A DNA stretch of 64,000 nt from positions 47,629 through 111,628 of the forward strand of contig VCJN01002333.1 in assembly GCA_006384855.1 (NCBI GenBank), read 5' to 3'. Both the position numbers and the translations under genes were made by a program. Below are positions 46,771 through 61,200 of this stretch, one piece after another; position 1 is the first letter of the stretch; each line of letters starts with the position of its first letter. This DNA is from Tetraselmis striata. Lineage: Eukaryota; Chlorophyta; Chlorodendrophyceae; Chlorodendrales; Chlorodendraceae. The notes under the pieces were generated by a model that saw nothing but the letters and a program-made list of their open reading frames with translations, did not search any database and was not told the origin of the DNA.

Positions 46771-49700
46771 CACAGGCACAGACAACAACAGTATCAATAC
46801 ATGTGAATTGTGTATAATCCGCAGGGATGCACAATTTTACATGCACAAGACCTCTACTTCTGCTCCCCAGTTTCAGTATCAACATCAATATGAATACATA
46901 CAAGCGTAAATGAACACACACAACACGACAGTCATGCATTACAGCCATACAAACATTAGCGACGTCACGTTTTGTCCTGTTCCTCCAGGGACAGGATTTC
47001 AGCTATCATTCTCGACTTGTCAATGATGGCAAGAAGGAGAGGGCATGAGCACAGCAGACAAGACAAGGACGAAGAGGATGGGGTGGTTGCGGGGGGGGGG
47101 GGGGGGGGGGAGGGCACCGTACCTGCCCGGCTCGCCGCCTCCGCCGCGGACAGTAACAGCAATGCGCGCGCATACAGCGCGGTGCGCCCTGGCATACCGT
47201 GATCCCCGCCAGGCCGGACGCTGCCCGCCAGGTGACGCAGCTCCTCTGCCTGATGCAGCTCGGCGCGCTGTGGATAGGCAGCGACAGCGGTCACACATTG
47301 TTTTCTTATTGAAGTTGCGCACGCGCCAGTGATAAGCGACTGTCCCGCGTCGAGGAACAAATTTCCCGACAAGCAGCGAGGCAGTCACACGGTGTGTGCT
47401 GGTGGCCGACCGGTCGATGGTCAACCCGTCAACGACTTTCGACTTTCGACTTTCGAGGATGACGGTGACTTTCGACGTAGCGCAATTACCATGGGCATGG
47501 CCGGCGAAAGCGGACGACGCGACACCCGGCAAGATTTGTTTTGGGGCGTGGGGGGGGGTGGGGGGGGGGGTTCGAACATCAGAGCATTCCTACCTGCGAG
47601 GCGGCGCCGCCGGAGACAAGGCAGGAAGCCGCAAGCTCGACAGTATCCCCCACCGCTTTTCGGCACTCGGCCTTCATATCAGGTCTCAACTCCGGCGGCA
47701 ATACGGCCGCGGCACCAAGTCCTCCCTCGGCGCGGACGCCGCGGCTGAGTTGCACCACACCGCCAGAGGCGGGCTTCCACGCCATAGCGGCCGCCAGCTG
47801 GCCCAGACTGCAGCCGCTGCGGCGCTGCGCAACCGCCATCCTCGCAGCAACCTCCAGGCACTTTTTTCGCAGCATGCAGTGACCTGCGACCAAAACAACA
47901 TAAGTCAGCACGGGCAATGAACCTGTCATGGATCGAGATACGGACGCTGTATATACTGTATCTATTATAGATACATAGAAAACTCCACAATAAGCTTCAG
48001 AGGTGACAAACTCTCTCTCCCTCTGTCTTTGTCTCCGTCTCTCTCTCTGTCTGTCTCACACACACATACTACAGACACACACAACAATAAGGTACACTGC
48101 AAAATATATGCACGTCTGTGTACCTATAGGAGGGATAGGGAAAGAGAGAGAGAGAGAAAGAGTGCGAAATACGCATTATTGTGTGTATTGATGGGGATAG
48201 CTGCGCCGCAAGCACAACACCCCTCACCATGAACGGAAGCAAGGTGACCGAGCTCCAGCAGGACAGCAACGCCCAGCTGGCGCCGGGGCAGCAGGTCAGC
48301 CACACTCTCACTGCCGCGCCTGCTGTCCAGGTCCGCCTCAACCAGCCGCTTTAGTGCCTCCGCTGCCGCCGCCCATTGCGCCGACATTGCGGCAGCAGCA
48401 GCCCCCTCCAGCAGCTCCCCCGTGACCAGCACGCACTCCAGAAGCGAGGCCATGCACGGGGAGCCCTCCCGGCAGAGCCTGTCCACGCAGCGGCGGAGGG
48501 CCCGACGCGAGGCCGGGCCATCCCCGTCCCTCGGCGGCGCTGCGGTGCTGTGGCTTAGCAGGTGAGTATGAACGACCAGCTCCGCCTCCTCGGTGGCGCC
48601 CAGGGAGCTGCTCGGTGATGTGAGCTCGCCTGCCGCAGCAGCAAGGGAACGCTCAGATACTAGTTCCGGCTAAGCAGTTCCGCTCCCAATTGTGGTCTGC
48701 ATATGATCATGCTGCGATGGCTCTCTCCTCATATCGTAACCGCATTTATATAAGAGTCGCTGGGTACTCTCGTGTTGACCCTTTTGTTGAGGCAGGAAAA
48801 ACTGTATACACAATACAAATATGATGTAAATCATGTATTCTATCAGAATCCACTGCAAATATAGCCCACATGATCGAGTATTTGATCGTGCAAAGCAATT
48901 CATAATTTTCGCCATTCGCAAGCTCAATGAATTGTTATGGATAGTACTCACGGCAGGCGGGGTGGCCGCCCACTCACCAACGATGGGCTCCAGCTGCTGC
49001 AGCACCTGCGCCGCCACAACGCCGCTCTCCTCCAGTAGCGCCCACGCCAGCCACCGCGCCACAGTCACCCAGCTGCCCTCCCCAACGACCTCCCGCGCCC
49101 ACACACCCAGCCCCTGCCCATCACTCCCGGTCGTCTCCGCCTGCCCCCCCTGCAGCCACAGCCGTGCCAGCGCCCGGGCCAGAGGCATCCCGTCCCAGCC
49201 CTCCGACGCCCACCGCGCCAATGCAGCCGCCAGGCAGGCGGCGGCGCCCTCCGGCTGCCCCACCCGCTGCATCACGCGCGCCAGAAGGGCGCCGCGCTTG
49301 GCCGCCTCCGCGGCAGCCTGGCCCGCATCCGCCCCCTCGCTCGCCGACGCGGTCGCCACGCTGCATTGGAAGGACACCTCCAGCGGGGCGATCGCCTGAT
49401 AGTGCGCAAAGGAAGGATATGAGCTCGGGTTGCTACATAACCCGAAGGCAAGGCGGGAGCGGGGTCTAGGTAAACAGCACAGTAGCTACGGGTGCCGAGT
49501 CAGGTACTGGGAACAATGGGAGTAAGGAGTCGCCCTACCTGACAATACTACAGCAGAACTATAGCACATGTTCCCACACCTTGTACGCAACCCAAAATCA
49601 AGGCCTATACATTGATGGGTTGTCATAGTGTGCATCAATGCGGCATGGTGCCTTGCCCACGCGGTTGTGTACTGCGCTGCTGCAAATCCCCTCTCCCCCC

Positions 49701-52257
49701 CTCCCCCCCCCGGGTTCCCTTCAGTAGCCCCTCCCTCCTTTCGCCTTCCTTTGGGGGTGCAGCCGGCGCCTCACCCAGGGGCGCATGTCATCCTCGCCGT
49801 TCAGCGCCACCGCCACGTTGTTCATGGACGCGCTCAGCCACGCCAGCTCCTTCAGCGTGGGTGCCAGAGCCAGAGCAGGTGCTGCCCCAGCGCGAAGGTG
49901 GCGCCACAGGGCCTCGCAGCACAGCGGCGCCGGTGGCCCTGGTGTGGCTGGGCGGTGGCCTACCAGGGCGGCAGCCAGGCGGGCGCCTAGCACCGCGCCC
50001 GCCACAGCGCAGGACCACGCGTGGCCGCAAGCCAGTGCGCACTGCTCGGCGGGTAGCTTGGCAGCGGCCTCCTGGAGCGCCCCGGCCTCCACTACGGTGC
50101 ACATGGCCGCGACCGCTTCCGACAGAAGCGGCACTGTGGCACGCACCACACAGGGGAGCGCTGCGTGAGGACAAGGCGCCTGCATCATCAGGCTGCTCCG
50201 CTAGCTCCCCTCTCCCCAAACTAATCATGGCCCATCTTGCTGCAAGGGGAGATGGTGTTGGATCGGTGAGGCGGGTGGATTGGGGGGGGGGGGATAAGTA
50301 CGCACCTGCATGAAGCAGATCACAGCCAGCTAGGCGCGACACGACTTCCTCCGGTGCACCCATCAGCTTCCGCAGCCGATTCAGCGCGCGGAACGCCTCA
50401 AGTAGCTGCGTCACGCTGCCTGGCGCCGTTGCCCGCTGCCTCACCCATGCCACCGCACAGCCCAGCGCCTCGGTCCATCCGTCTGGTGGTGTTGCTGCTG
50501 CGGCTGCGGCTGCGGCTGGGGGGCCGGCAGAGCGGAGCAGAACGAAGCAGAGCATCCCGGGTTAAAGCACCCTGATGATGGGGGGGGACATGCCGGCAGG
50601 CGCTCCTGCCCCTCACTAGCCTAGAGCACGCCCAGCATGGCTCACCTTTGCCTCGCGGTTTGCGCCCCGTTGTACCATTGGCGACCGCTGCAAGCGGGCG
50701 CCGGTTCCCAGGCGCGCAGGAGTGCAGCCCGGCGCATGCCTGGTAGATGCCGATGCATTGTGGAGCTGCCGCTAAGACGGCCCTGCGGGGTCATTGTGGT
50801 GCCAAAGCAGCAGGCCTCAGCTGCCGCCAGCGCCTTAAGCACGGGATGCCCGGAACCCCCTGTTGCATGGCCGGGCTGAGTGCCAACGAGGGCCGTCAAC
50901 GCAGGAGGTGGGACACAGGAGCGGGGGGGGGGGGGGGGGGGTGATGGGGGAGGGAGGGCAACGCATACATCTCTTGCATGCAGGCCGCAGCCTCCTCCCA
51001 GCCACCGTGCTCCTCGCATGTCAACAGCAACGCCTCGGCCAGCTGCAGCAGCTCATCTATCTGGCCGCTGCCGCCTCCTGCCGGAATCAAGGGTCAAAGC
51101 ATAAGCCCAACTGCATCAGTTGGGCTGCATGGGGCTATTGCAGCTGCCGGGCTAGGCATGGGACAGAAGGAGAAGGGGCAGGATACGAGGGCGGCAAAGC
51201 ACCTGAGGAAACAATCATAATCACACTGCGGATGAAGGGCGCAACATCAGGAGGCGGGAGCTCCGGAGATAGGCGGACGGCGGCCTGCCAATGTCAAGTG
51301 GGAGATCGGGAAGCAAAGAGGGGGGGGGGGGGGGGGGGAGGATTCACCGCCTCCTGGAAGCGTAAGTGGCCCACAGCGCTTCCCGCAAGGCATAGCTGTA
51401 CGTGCCGGCACCCTATTCCCTGACACACATTCCTGTACTTGCAAATGGCGCCATTCTTGCGTTACTGCGGCGGTGGCCCACCTTTACTGCGGCAGCAGCG
51501 TCAAGCTGCGTAGAACAATACTCGACGAGTGCGGAGCAGACCGGCAACGCATCGCTTGCTGCCATGGAGCATGCCTTTGCTGCGGCCTGCCGGGTGGCGT
51601 CGTCCAATGAGTTCTCAGGCATGGTTTGGGTGGCACAAGTGGACAGGCAATCTGGCAGCAATTTGGTGCGAAGGGGGTTTCTGTTGGCGTGACCGCCGGC
51701 GCACCTTGGTGGCGTAGCGTAGCAGTGAGTCGCGGTACTTTCCCGCCTCTGCTGCCTCCATTAGGCTACGTGGCAGCAGGCCACAGGGAGTAGGGCTCTG
51801 TGTCAGTCTGTGCGCATCACTGCTGTTGGTCCAGAATGGGGTGGTGGGAAGGGGGGGTGTTGTGTGTGTGGGGGTGGATGGGGGGGGTGTCTATTGTGGT
51901 AGCCTGACCTGAGCCAGGGCTCTAGGAGTGGCAACAGGCGCAGCAGTTGCAGGAGGCTGGCCGCCGGCAGCGCGCCAGCCGCGGCGCTGACCAGCGCCTG
52001 CAGCGGTCCCGTCACCAACAGCCCCGCCGCCTGCGCGCTGCAGTCCTTGCCGGGGGCAGGCGGCGGTGGCCAGTCGGCTTCGCTGGGCGGATCTGCATCA
52101 GTGGCACGGGCAGGATGCCGAAGGTGGGGCGCATCAGGTGCGACTGCTCCGGCTCCAAGGCCAATGGAGGGCTGGCAACTTACTACTTAAAAAAACACCC
52201 AACTACGCATTAGCATGCCAGGCACGATACAAAAGTACCAGTATACATTAGACATTC

Positions 52258-52341
<84 letters not shown>

Positions 52342-52952
52342 TTGACTGGAGCATATATTTGCTTAATTGTATAAACCCAGGCACCTAACAGACACTCGTG
52401 TCGCCAAGAAGAGTTTCCAAAATCCCCCAGTTTCGCCTCAGCCTAAATTTTGTCGCACCCAAATCGACTTCAGGGAGGAGACGCGGGGCTACCTGCGGCT
52501 GCCGCAGCCTCCATCGCGCGGCGAAAAATTGACTCGCTACGCCCGCCGTGCTCGCCGTGCGCCAGCGCGACTGCCAGGTACAGGCGCCGTGCGAGGTCGG
52601 CACCGGCCGCGGCGTGGCCCGAAGCCGTGAGCTTGCGCGCTGCCGCCGCTGTCTGCAGCTCCACCTCCAGCGGGCGCCCCTTGAGGGCGGCTCGCGCGGC
52701 GCGGAGGCCCGCCACCGCCGCCGTGGCGTGCTCGGCTGCCGGCGAGGCGGCCTTCGGGCCCAGCGCTGGAAGCGCTTTGCCCAGCAGCGCCACCAGGAAG
52801 GGCGCGTACCGCTTGGCCAGCGCCAGTGGAGCAGCGCCGCCCGCTCCCTCCGCGCTTGCCGCCGCCAGCAGCGGCTCCAGGAAGGCAGCCACCGCCCCGG
52901 ACGGCGCGGCGTCCAGCGCGCCCAGGAGGCGGTCGCCCTCCTCGCCGCCCAT
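41170..52952 (-). CDS. ESP1: Separase (caspase-like protease, peptidase family C50)
   Basis: Separase cleaves the cohesin kleisin at anaphase onset. About 24 exons (plus-strand coordinates, 5' to 3'): 52952-52493, 52092-51909, 51765-51705, 51586-51482, 51395-51348, 51284-51203, 51077-50969, 50782-50646, 50497-50306, 50160-49775, 49395-48952, about 48624-48228, 47883-47594, 47267-47118, 46671-45692, 45594-45414, 45126-44422, 44325-43993, 43871-43607, 43317-42817, 42603-42539, 42445-42308, 41694-41562, 41399-41170; about 2,190 residues, near the usual size. The N-terminal two thirds are Ala/Leu-rich helical (TPR/HEAT-like). The protease end shows LLVLDSTLQALPWESLEPLR, TFYLLNPSQDLA, GWEGCVGRAP, DLFIYFGHGGAEK (catalytic His), ALLMGCSSGRL (catalytic Cys) and ANLWDVTDRDIDRFSQSLL. 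Exons 12, 14 and the start codon are least certain. Confidence 0.9.
52261..52337. repeat. (GA)n microsatellite in separase intron 1
   Basis: About 38 uninterrupted GA units (CT on the coding strand) lie within the first intron of separase, between exons 52952-52493 and 52092-51909. Intron 12 holds a similar CT/CA-rich tract at 48011-48066. Confidence 0.9.
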
Positions 52953-55730
<2,778 letters not shown>

Positions 55731-55733
55731 TTA

Positions 55734-56863
55734 TCCAGCGAAGCGTCGATTTTTCGGCGGTGAGCTTTATTGCCGTACGGGTACCCGTATAGTGCAGCGG
55801 ATCAGGCCTATAGATGCATGACTAAAGCGCTTATCTACTGGAATGTACTACTAAGTACTATAATCCACCCACCCACCCACCCGCCCACCCGCCCGCCCAC
55901 GGTCCTTAATTGCACAGCCGTCCGATTACGATCTCACGGTTGGGAGGCTATGAGTACGCTGGTACTCGCTACTCGCTGCTGGTAATGGAAAAAAACTCTA
56001 GTACTTCAAAGCGCTGGCAACGCGAACGCTCGCTGCTGGTATTGGTACTCGCTACTCGCTGCTGGTATTGTTGGTACTGGTACTGGTATTCCCTACTCGC
56101 TGCTGGTAATGAAAAAATAAACTCTGATACTTCAAAGCGCTGACAATGCAATTCATGGACCTGTAGGCCAGTGATATATATAGAACCCGTTCTTTTAAAA
56201 TTTTCTGAAAAATCGACGCATCGCTGATTCAACTGTCAAGCTACTTCATATGCATGGAACTGTAGGCCAGTGATGGTTCTATATCACTGGCCTTCAGTTC
56301 CATGAATTGCATTGCCAGCGCTTTGAAGTACCAGCAGCGAGCGAAACATATGAAGTAACTTGACAGTTGAATCAGCGATGCGTCGTTTTTTCAGAAAATT
56401 TTAAAAGAACGGGTTCTATATCACTTGCCTACAGTTCCATGAATTGCATTGCCAGCGCTTTGAAGCAGCGCTACCGGCAGCGAGCGTTTGCATTGCCAGC
56501 GCTTTGAAGTACCAGAGTTTTTTTCCAGTACCAGCAGCGAGAAGCGAGTAGCGAGTACAAGTACCAGCAGTTCTGGGGAACTGCCCTTTGTGTAATTCAC
56601 ACCAGTACCAGCAGTACCAGCAATACCAGCAGCGAGTAGCGAGTACCATTACTAGTACCTCCCAACCGTGAGATCGTAATCGGACGGCTGTGTAATTAAG
56701 GACCGTGTGTGGGCGGGCGGGTGGGTGGGTGGATTATAGTACTTAGTGGTACATGCCAGTAGATAAGCGCTTTAGTCATGCACCTATAGGCCCGATCCGC
56801 TGCACTATACGGGTACCCGTACGGCAATAAAACTCACCGCCGAAAAATCAACGCTTCGCTGGA
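55734..56863. mobile_element. 1.13-kb foldback/MITE element with long terminal inverted repeats and TTA target duplication
   Basis: The ends are inverted repeats of about 250 bp: 55734 onward (TCCAGCGAAGCGTCGATTTT, GCCGTACGGGTACCCGTATA, GTGCATGACTAAAGCGC-type blocks, CCACCCACCC array, TCCGATTACGATCTCACGGT) is mirrored from 56863 backwards with few changes. Both ends are flanked by TTA (55731-55733 and 56864-56866), the 3-bp duplication typical of PIF/Harbinger-type transposition. The interior carries further inverted copies of a TTTTCTGAAAAATCGACGCA block and CAGCGAGTAGCGAGTACC-like repeats, and has no coding capacity. The family also contributes the 12.4- and 17.3-kb inverted arms. Mobilisation by a PIF/Harbinger transposase is inferred from the target duplication only. 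Confidence 0.75.
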
Positions 56864-56866
56864 TTA

Positions 56867-58292
56867 TGCTCATACGGAAACGAACCAAATTACTTCAATA
56901 CATAAAATACCCACAGCATACCAAGAGACACCGAAAGGGGGTATAGATTCCGCAGCAAATGTACATCTAAGGCCGGGCGAGGATTTGCACACAGAATACA
57001 CATAACCGAAACGATCATGGCCCTAGGTCTTCAGGAAGGAGAGATGGATTCGGAATAGAATGAGACGACATATGCGATGGCACGGGCGGGGGCAGCTGCG
57101 ACATCGAGGATGGGACAACCGATGAGGGAGGACAAGCGAAATGCTCATGGATATAGCTTTTTGGCGCTAACACATCCATGAATCAAGCAAGGGAGGGGAG
57201 CATCGCGCCGGCGAGGGCGGGGGCGGCGATATCGCTGCGTGGCATAGAATCGGAGGCGGTCAGGACCGGCGACGCCACTAATAAGCGAGTCAGCGAGCGA
57301 GGGAACGGGTACGCATACTAAATCCTAGAGAAGAAAGCCGTTCGCAATTTTCGGGATAAAGAGCTAAAAGGGTAAGGGTTACTATAAGATACCTCATACA
57401 AGCGGACGACGGTATGGTCCGCGCAATGTGCACTGGCGCCGATAAGGACGCATGCACTTTGCCATAGCCCCACAAAGTACTCCCTGTTTGACGCAATACG
57501 GATTAGAGGATATACTCGCTCACCTATATTATGTTGTGTAGAAAAGGATCGTGTCAGCGCTGACGAACGATGACGATCGCTATGGGTTTCGCGATAGGGC
57601 TGTGAAACATAGCGACATGGCTGTGAAACATACCGCGCACTGGTGGACCACGCAGCCTACTCTTCAGCAGCGCCGAGAGCGCAGGCCCACTGTGAGATTC
57701 AGATGTGACGTAAATGTGCCCTACTGGTGACGAACGACGACATACGGGGACGATACGGGACGGACGAGGGACGTGGATTTCATACCCAGTAGCGACGACT
57801 ATCGCGCGCGACCTGTAAAGTACTATATGAATTTCTCGTTTCCATAATTTCATCAAATTGACATGCGCACGCGGGCTCGCGTGTCGCCCGCCGACGCGGA
57901 GCACCCGGGCTAAGTACATGCGGATGTACGCACTCATTGCACATCGCCGCACATCGCTGACCGCACATCGCTGACCGCTGACCCCGCGGTGTGCCGCGAT
58001 GTGCGGCACGACGGGCGGAGGTGTGGGCGGATGTAGGTGGTACGGTAGGTGGTAGGCGGTAGGTGGTGTTCGTAGGTGCGCGTTTTAATGCAGCCGCCCT
58101 AACTGATGATGATTGTGTAACGCCCCAGCACGCGCATGAAGTACGGGGTCGCCTCACGGTCACCGCCGCTCACCGTTGAATCAAGCGCGGACAGCCGCGC
58201 ACTCGCATCTGTGTTGCCTGCCGGTGGTGGGTTACATCCACCCCAACTCTCAACCCCCCCCCCCCCCCCGCCCCCCGCGCGCGGCAGCAGGC
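56867..58292. other. Region without a recognisable gene
   Basis: No supported ORF. A CACTGTGAGATTCAGATGTG block followed by AC at about 57691 recurs near 62646, both next to a GTGACGAA word, so a dispersed repeat covers part of 57.56-57.74 kb. TGGTAGG/CGGTAGG repeats occur at 58030-58070 and a C run at 58254-58269. Confidence 0.4.
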
Positions 58293-58703
58293 ATGCCGGC
58301 AAAGGGATGGATAGCGAGTGTGTCGAAGGATGGCGTGTACTCATGCAAGCACTGCCGGGGCAACGTGACGGGCACATGTGATAAGATGGCGCGAGAGCGG
58401 CACTTCCTAAAATTCCCGAACTGTAGCCACTCGTTGAAGCGTGCGGCTAAGTTGCGCCGCAAGACCGCCTTATCACAAGCAGCAGCAGCAGGGGCGGCAG
58501 CAGCAGCAGCAGCAACAACAGGGGCGGCAGCAGGAGTAGCTGCAGCCGTCGGAATCGGCCCGCCGGCGCCGGTCTCGGACGACGGCGGCTCGAAGGTGGA
58601 CGATGTGATGGGCGTGGGGGAGGACCCCGTTGGCGAAGACGGTATGGACATCGACGCGCCTGCGTGGCCGCCGGCGGGCGTCGAACCCGCGATGAGGGCG
58701 TGA
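58293..58703 (+). CDS. Zinc-finger-like ORF, possibly transposon-derived
   Basis: The ATG at 58293 opens a 136-codon frame. Residues 5-60 resemble a BED-type DNA-binding finger: VYSCKHCRGNVTGTCDKMA then RERHFLKFPNC gives C-x2-C and a distal H-x6-C. A poly-Ala/Gln linker (AAAAGAAAAAAATTGAAAG region) and an acidic tail follow. Just past the frame end, in another frame (about 58690-58890), comes RKGDPGDFYMKVIAKKFGGV and THWRAVFEDGDIVGLL, which looks like a Tudor/Agenet-type fold. A frameshift or unrecognised intron separates the two. BED fingers are common in hAT transposases and genes derived from them; no transposase core is identified. Confidence 0.4.
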   Translation: MPAKGWIASVSKDGVYSCKHCRGNVTGTCDKMARERHFLKFPNCSHSLKRAAKLRRKTALSQAAAAGAAAAAAATTGAAAGVAAAVGIGPPAPVSDDGGSKVDDVMGVGEDPVGEDGMDIDAPAWPPAGVEPAMRA

Positions 58704-60058
58704 TACGGAAAGGCGATCCCGGCGACTTCTACATGAAGGTCATCGCCAAGAAGTTCGGGGGAGTATGGCACTACGGCGTGATAACCGGCGTCGTTACCGA
58801 GTGGGTGTTGGAGGACTACGGCGGGGCGACCCATTGGCGCGCTGTTTTCGAGGACGGGGACATTGTGGGCCTTCTGCGTTCAGAGGTGAGTGGGCCCGGC
58901 ATGCGTGCTGGTGGCACCACTCAACTGCGGTTGTATGGAATCACACGCACCCGCCCGGTCGGCGTGGCAGGTTGTGGAGGCTATGGCGGCTGCCCAGGAG
59001 CACCCCCCTGTGGATGCGGACGGGGAGGCTCGCTTGGTAACCGTCCATGAAGGCGATGACTTGTCCAGTGAATCACGCACCTTGCCCGGCGTGCGTTCAA
59101 CACAACCCGGCTGGCGGAGGCCAAGCAGAACACTGGCTGCCATGGCGTGTGCCATGTGCATGTGGTCCTGGGCTATGTCAGCATGGTCAACCTCTTCCCC
59201 CTCGCGCCGTTCCACCTGTTTTTTTTTGGCTTGGGAAGGGGCTTCTGGAGGAAATTTGTCACCGTGCAGGGCCACATTGGATTCCGAGCTATGAAGCAAG
59301 AAGACCGGCGCCAGGCTTTAGTCCCGATACCCAGCAACTTTGAACGCGGGTTGCGCCCTTCGTTTGCAGTGTCCAAGAATCGAAAGGTAACCCCCCCCCC
59401 CCCCCCCCCCGGGCGTGGGCGTGGGCGTGGGCGTGACGGCATTCCCCTCCATGACTGCAGGGTCAGGCAAGGTGACGGTGCAGTCCGGCTGGGTCATGGA
59501 GGACTGCTTGCACCACATGGAAACGTTTTCCATTCTTAACGCCGGTCCGCTGCTCGAGGAGGCCCGGGTGAAGGCGATCATGACCGAGAAGGAGCTTCGC
59601 GTCCCCAGGCGGTGCTTGGGCACATGTACAAGCGCATGCAAGGAGCTGCGTGGTTCGTCACGCGGTGGGGGTTGCAGAATGTGGTGACGGAGGAGGACGG
59701 CCCCGAGCGCAAGGCCAGGTGGACGCGCTCACTAGGGAGGGGAGGACTCGATACCCAGCGCGGCGCCAAGGCGCGGCGGCCGGGGCAGCGCGGCGCCAAG
59801 GCGCGGCGGCAGGGGCAGCGCGGCGCCAAGACAGCGCATACAGCGGAATCGGCGGAAAGGGATGCATTACAAGCTGTGGACGGCAGCCGCTGAAAACTAT
59901 GCGGTCATACCGCAACAACCCCAGCACTGGCTTCTGGATACCTATGATCTGGCTGACGGCGGCGGGCTGCGAAATGCAGGGCCGCATGACTGAGGTGGCG
60001 GTGCTGGTGAGCCCGCAGAGTCTGCATGCGGCGGAGGCGGCGCAGCCGCATAGGCACT
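58690..60058 (+). other. Further exons or fragments downstream of the zinc-finger ORF
   Basis: Several protein-like stretches lie in changing frames: the FEDGDIVGLL module (to 58886, donor GTGAGT at 58887), RAMKQEDRRQALVPIPSNFE near 59290-59345, GWVMEDCLHHMETFSILNAG with PLLEEARVKAIMTEKELR at 59489-59600, and LGHMYKRMQGAAWFVTRWGL at about 59615-59675. A C run at 59391-59410 may sit in an intron. A complete phase-consistent model could not be built, so this may be a multi-exon gene or a decayed element. Confidence 0.3.
59761..59830 (+). repeat. 30-bp tandem repeat, 2.3 units
   Basis: CGGCGCCAAGGCGCGGCGGC plus (C/A)GGGGCAGCG is repeated at 59761 and 59791, with a partial third unit at 59821. 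If translated it gives a ten-residue Gly/Ala/Lys/Arg repeat. Confidence 0.85.
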
Positions 60059-60591
60059 AGACAATGCTCTGAAGCGAGCCCCAATTGTCTGCCCAGCGCC
60101 TGCCCCAATGTAACGCACCAGCTTGGCAGCAATTGGCAGCTCTTTTGCCCCCCCTCCACCCCACAGACACACTACCAATACCAGTTTCTCATCCCGGCGG
60201 GCAGTTGATGCGTATACCCAGGCTTGTGCGTACGCGGTGCGGGGGGGGGGGGGGGGGGGGGGGAATCACTATAGCTAAGCTAGTGATGTGAGATATGAGT
60301 GCAGCAACATATATTGTGCAAGATATAATACGATGGCATGCAAGCGGGTCCCCGCTCTTCCACAATCATTGGCCCTGCTCCCTCTTGCCCCGCCCCCGGT
60401 GCCCTTTAGCTGCTCTCAGCATCCCGAGTGGGATGGGCGGGGCAGCGGTTGCTACCGAGTGAGGCGTAGCATCGTTTGCAGTAGCAACGCAGCCTTTCCG
60501 GTGTGACGCCGCCTGGATGTAACCCAGCAGTACGCGCAAAGTGCAAGTGTTACACGTCCGTGTGCCCCACCCAATGACATTGCGCCCGACC

Positions 60592-61200
60592 TCACTGACG
60601 GCATGTCTCGCTCTCCTTCAGCTCCTGGGCCGTCCGCCGCCTCACCCTGCGCACCCTACCAGCCGCGCGTGCCTTCTCGGAAGCCTCACACACGGCGGCG
60701 CGAGTCGCGTCGTGGAACGCGTCCCTGACATGGCGGAACTCCGCCCTCACCGTGGCCGTGGTCGGGCAGGGGACTGCCCGCTGATGGGTCGCCATGCATG
60801 GGTACTTGGGGCCGCACAAAGCCGGGGTGCCGTCGCAGCAACACTCCCAGTCCGTCCGTTGGCCGCAGTCCACGCATGACGGGCGTCCGGCCAGGACACG
60901 CACATGATAGTGCATGTGGCCGCCTCCCGCCACTGCTCGTAGTGCTCCGGTCAACATGGCGACGAGCAAGTCGGCATGTCCCGCAGGTGGCTGCGGGGCG
61001 GGTGGCGCGAGCGCAGCCTCGCTCGCCTCGACAACCCCCTCAGCCCGATCAGTCGCCTCGACCACGGCCTCCTCCGCCTCCTGACGCGGCGCACCAGGCG
61101 CATCATCGCCGCCTGGCAGGGCGCCCTCCCCCGCAACGGCGCCGTCGGCGGTGGCCGACGCCGTCGTGGCGGGGTGTTGTGAGGAGGTGGCCCTAGACAT
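60592..61200 (-). CDS. Cysteine-rich ORF, possibly transposase-derived, about 202 residues
   Basis: The minus frame from ATG at 61200 to the stop at 60592 (open further upstream to 61713) has an Ala/Glu-rich N-terminal half and a C-terminal cysteine cluster: CVDCGQRTDWECCCDG, ALCGPKYPCMATHQ and VPC. The arrangement resembles the zinc-binding C-terminus of PiggyBac-like transposases, but the spacing was not verified and no DDE domain is visible. The tail is basic (RAAGRVRRVRRRTAQEL). It faces the zinc-finger-like region at 58.3-60.1 kb. Confidence 0.35.
   Translation of the reverse strand: MSRATSSQHPATTASATADGAVAGEGALPGGDDAPGAPRQEAEEAVVEATDRAEGVVEASEAALAPPAPQPPAGHADLLVAMLTGALRAVAGGGHMHYHVRVLAGRPSCVDCGQRTDWECCCDGTPALCGPKYPCMATHQRAVPCPTTATVRAEFRHVRDAFHDATRAAVCEASEKARAAGRVRRVRRRTAQELKESETCRQ

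Noticed and set aside
48003..48191. Small ORFs in the CT/CA-rich tract
   Set aside because: Low-complexity intron sequence of separase between exons 12 and 13.
58250..58834. 194-codon minus-strand ORF opposite the zinc-finger ORF
   Set aside because: Antisense shadow with poly-Gly and poly-Ala composition and no recognisable domain.
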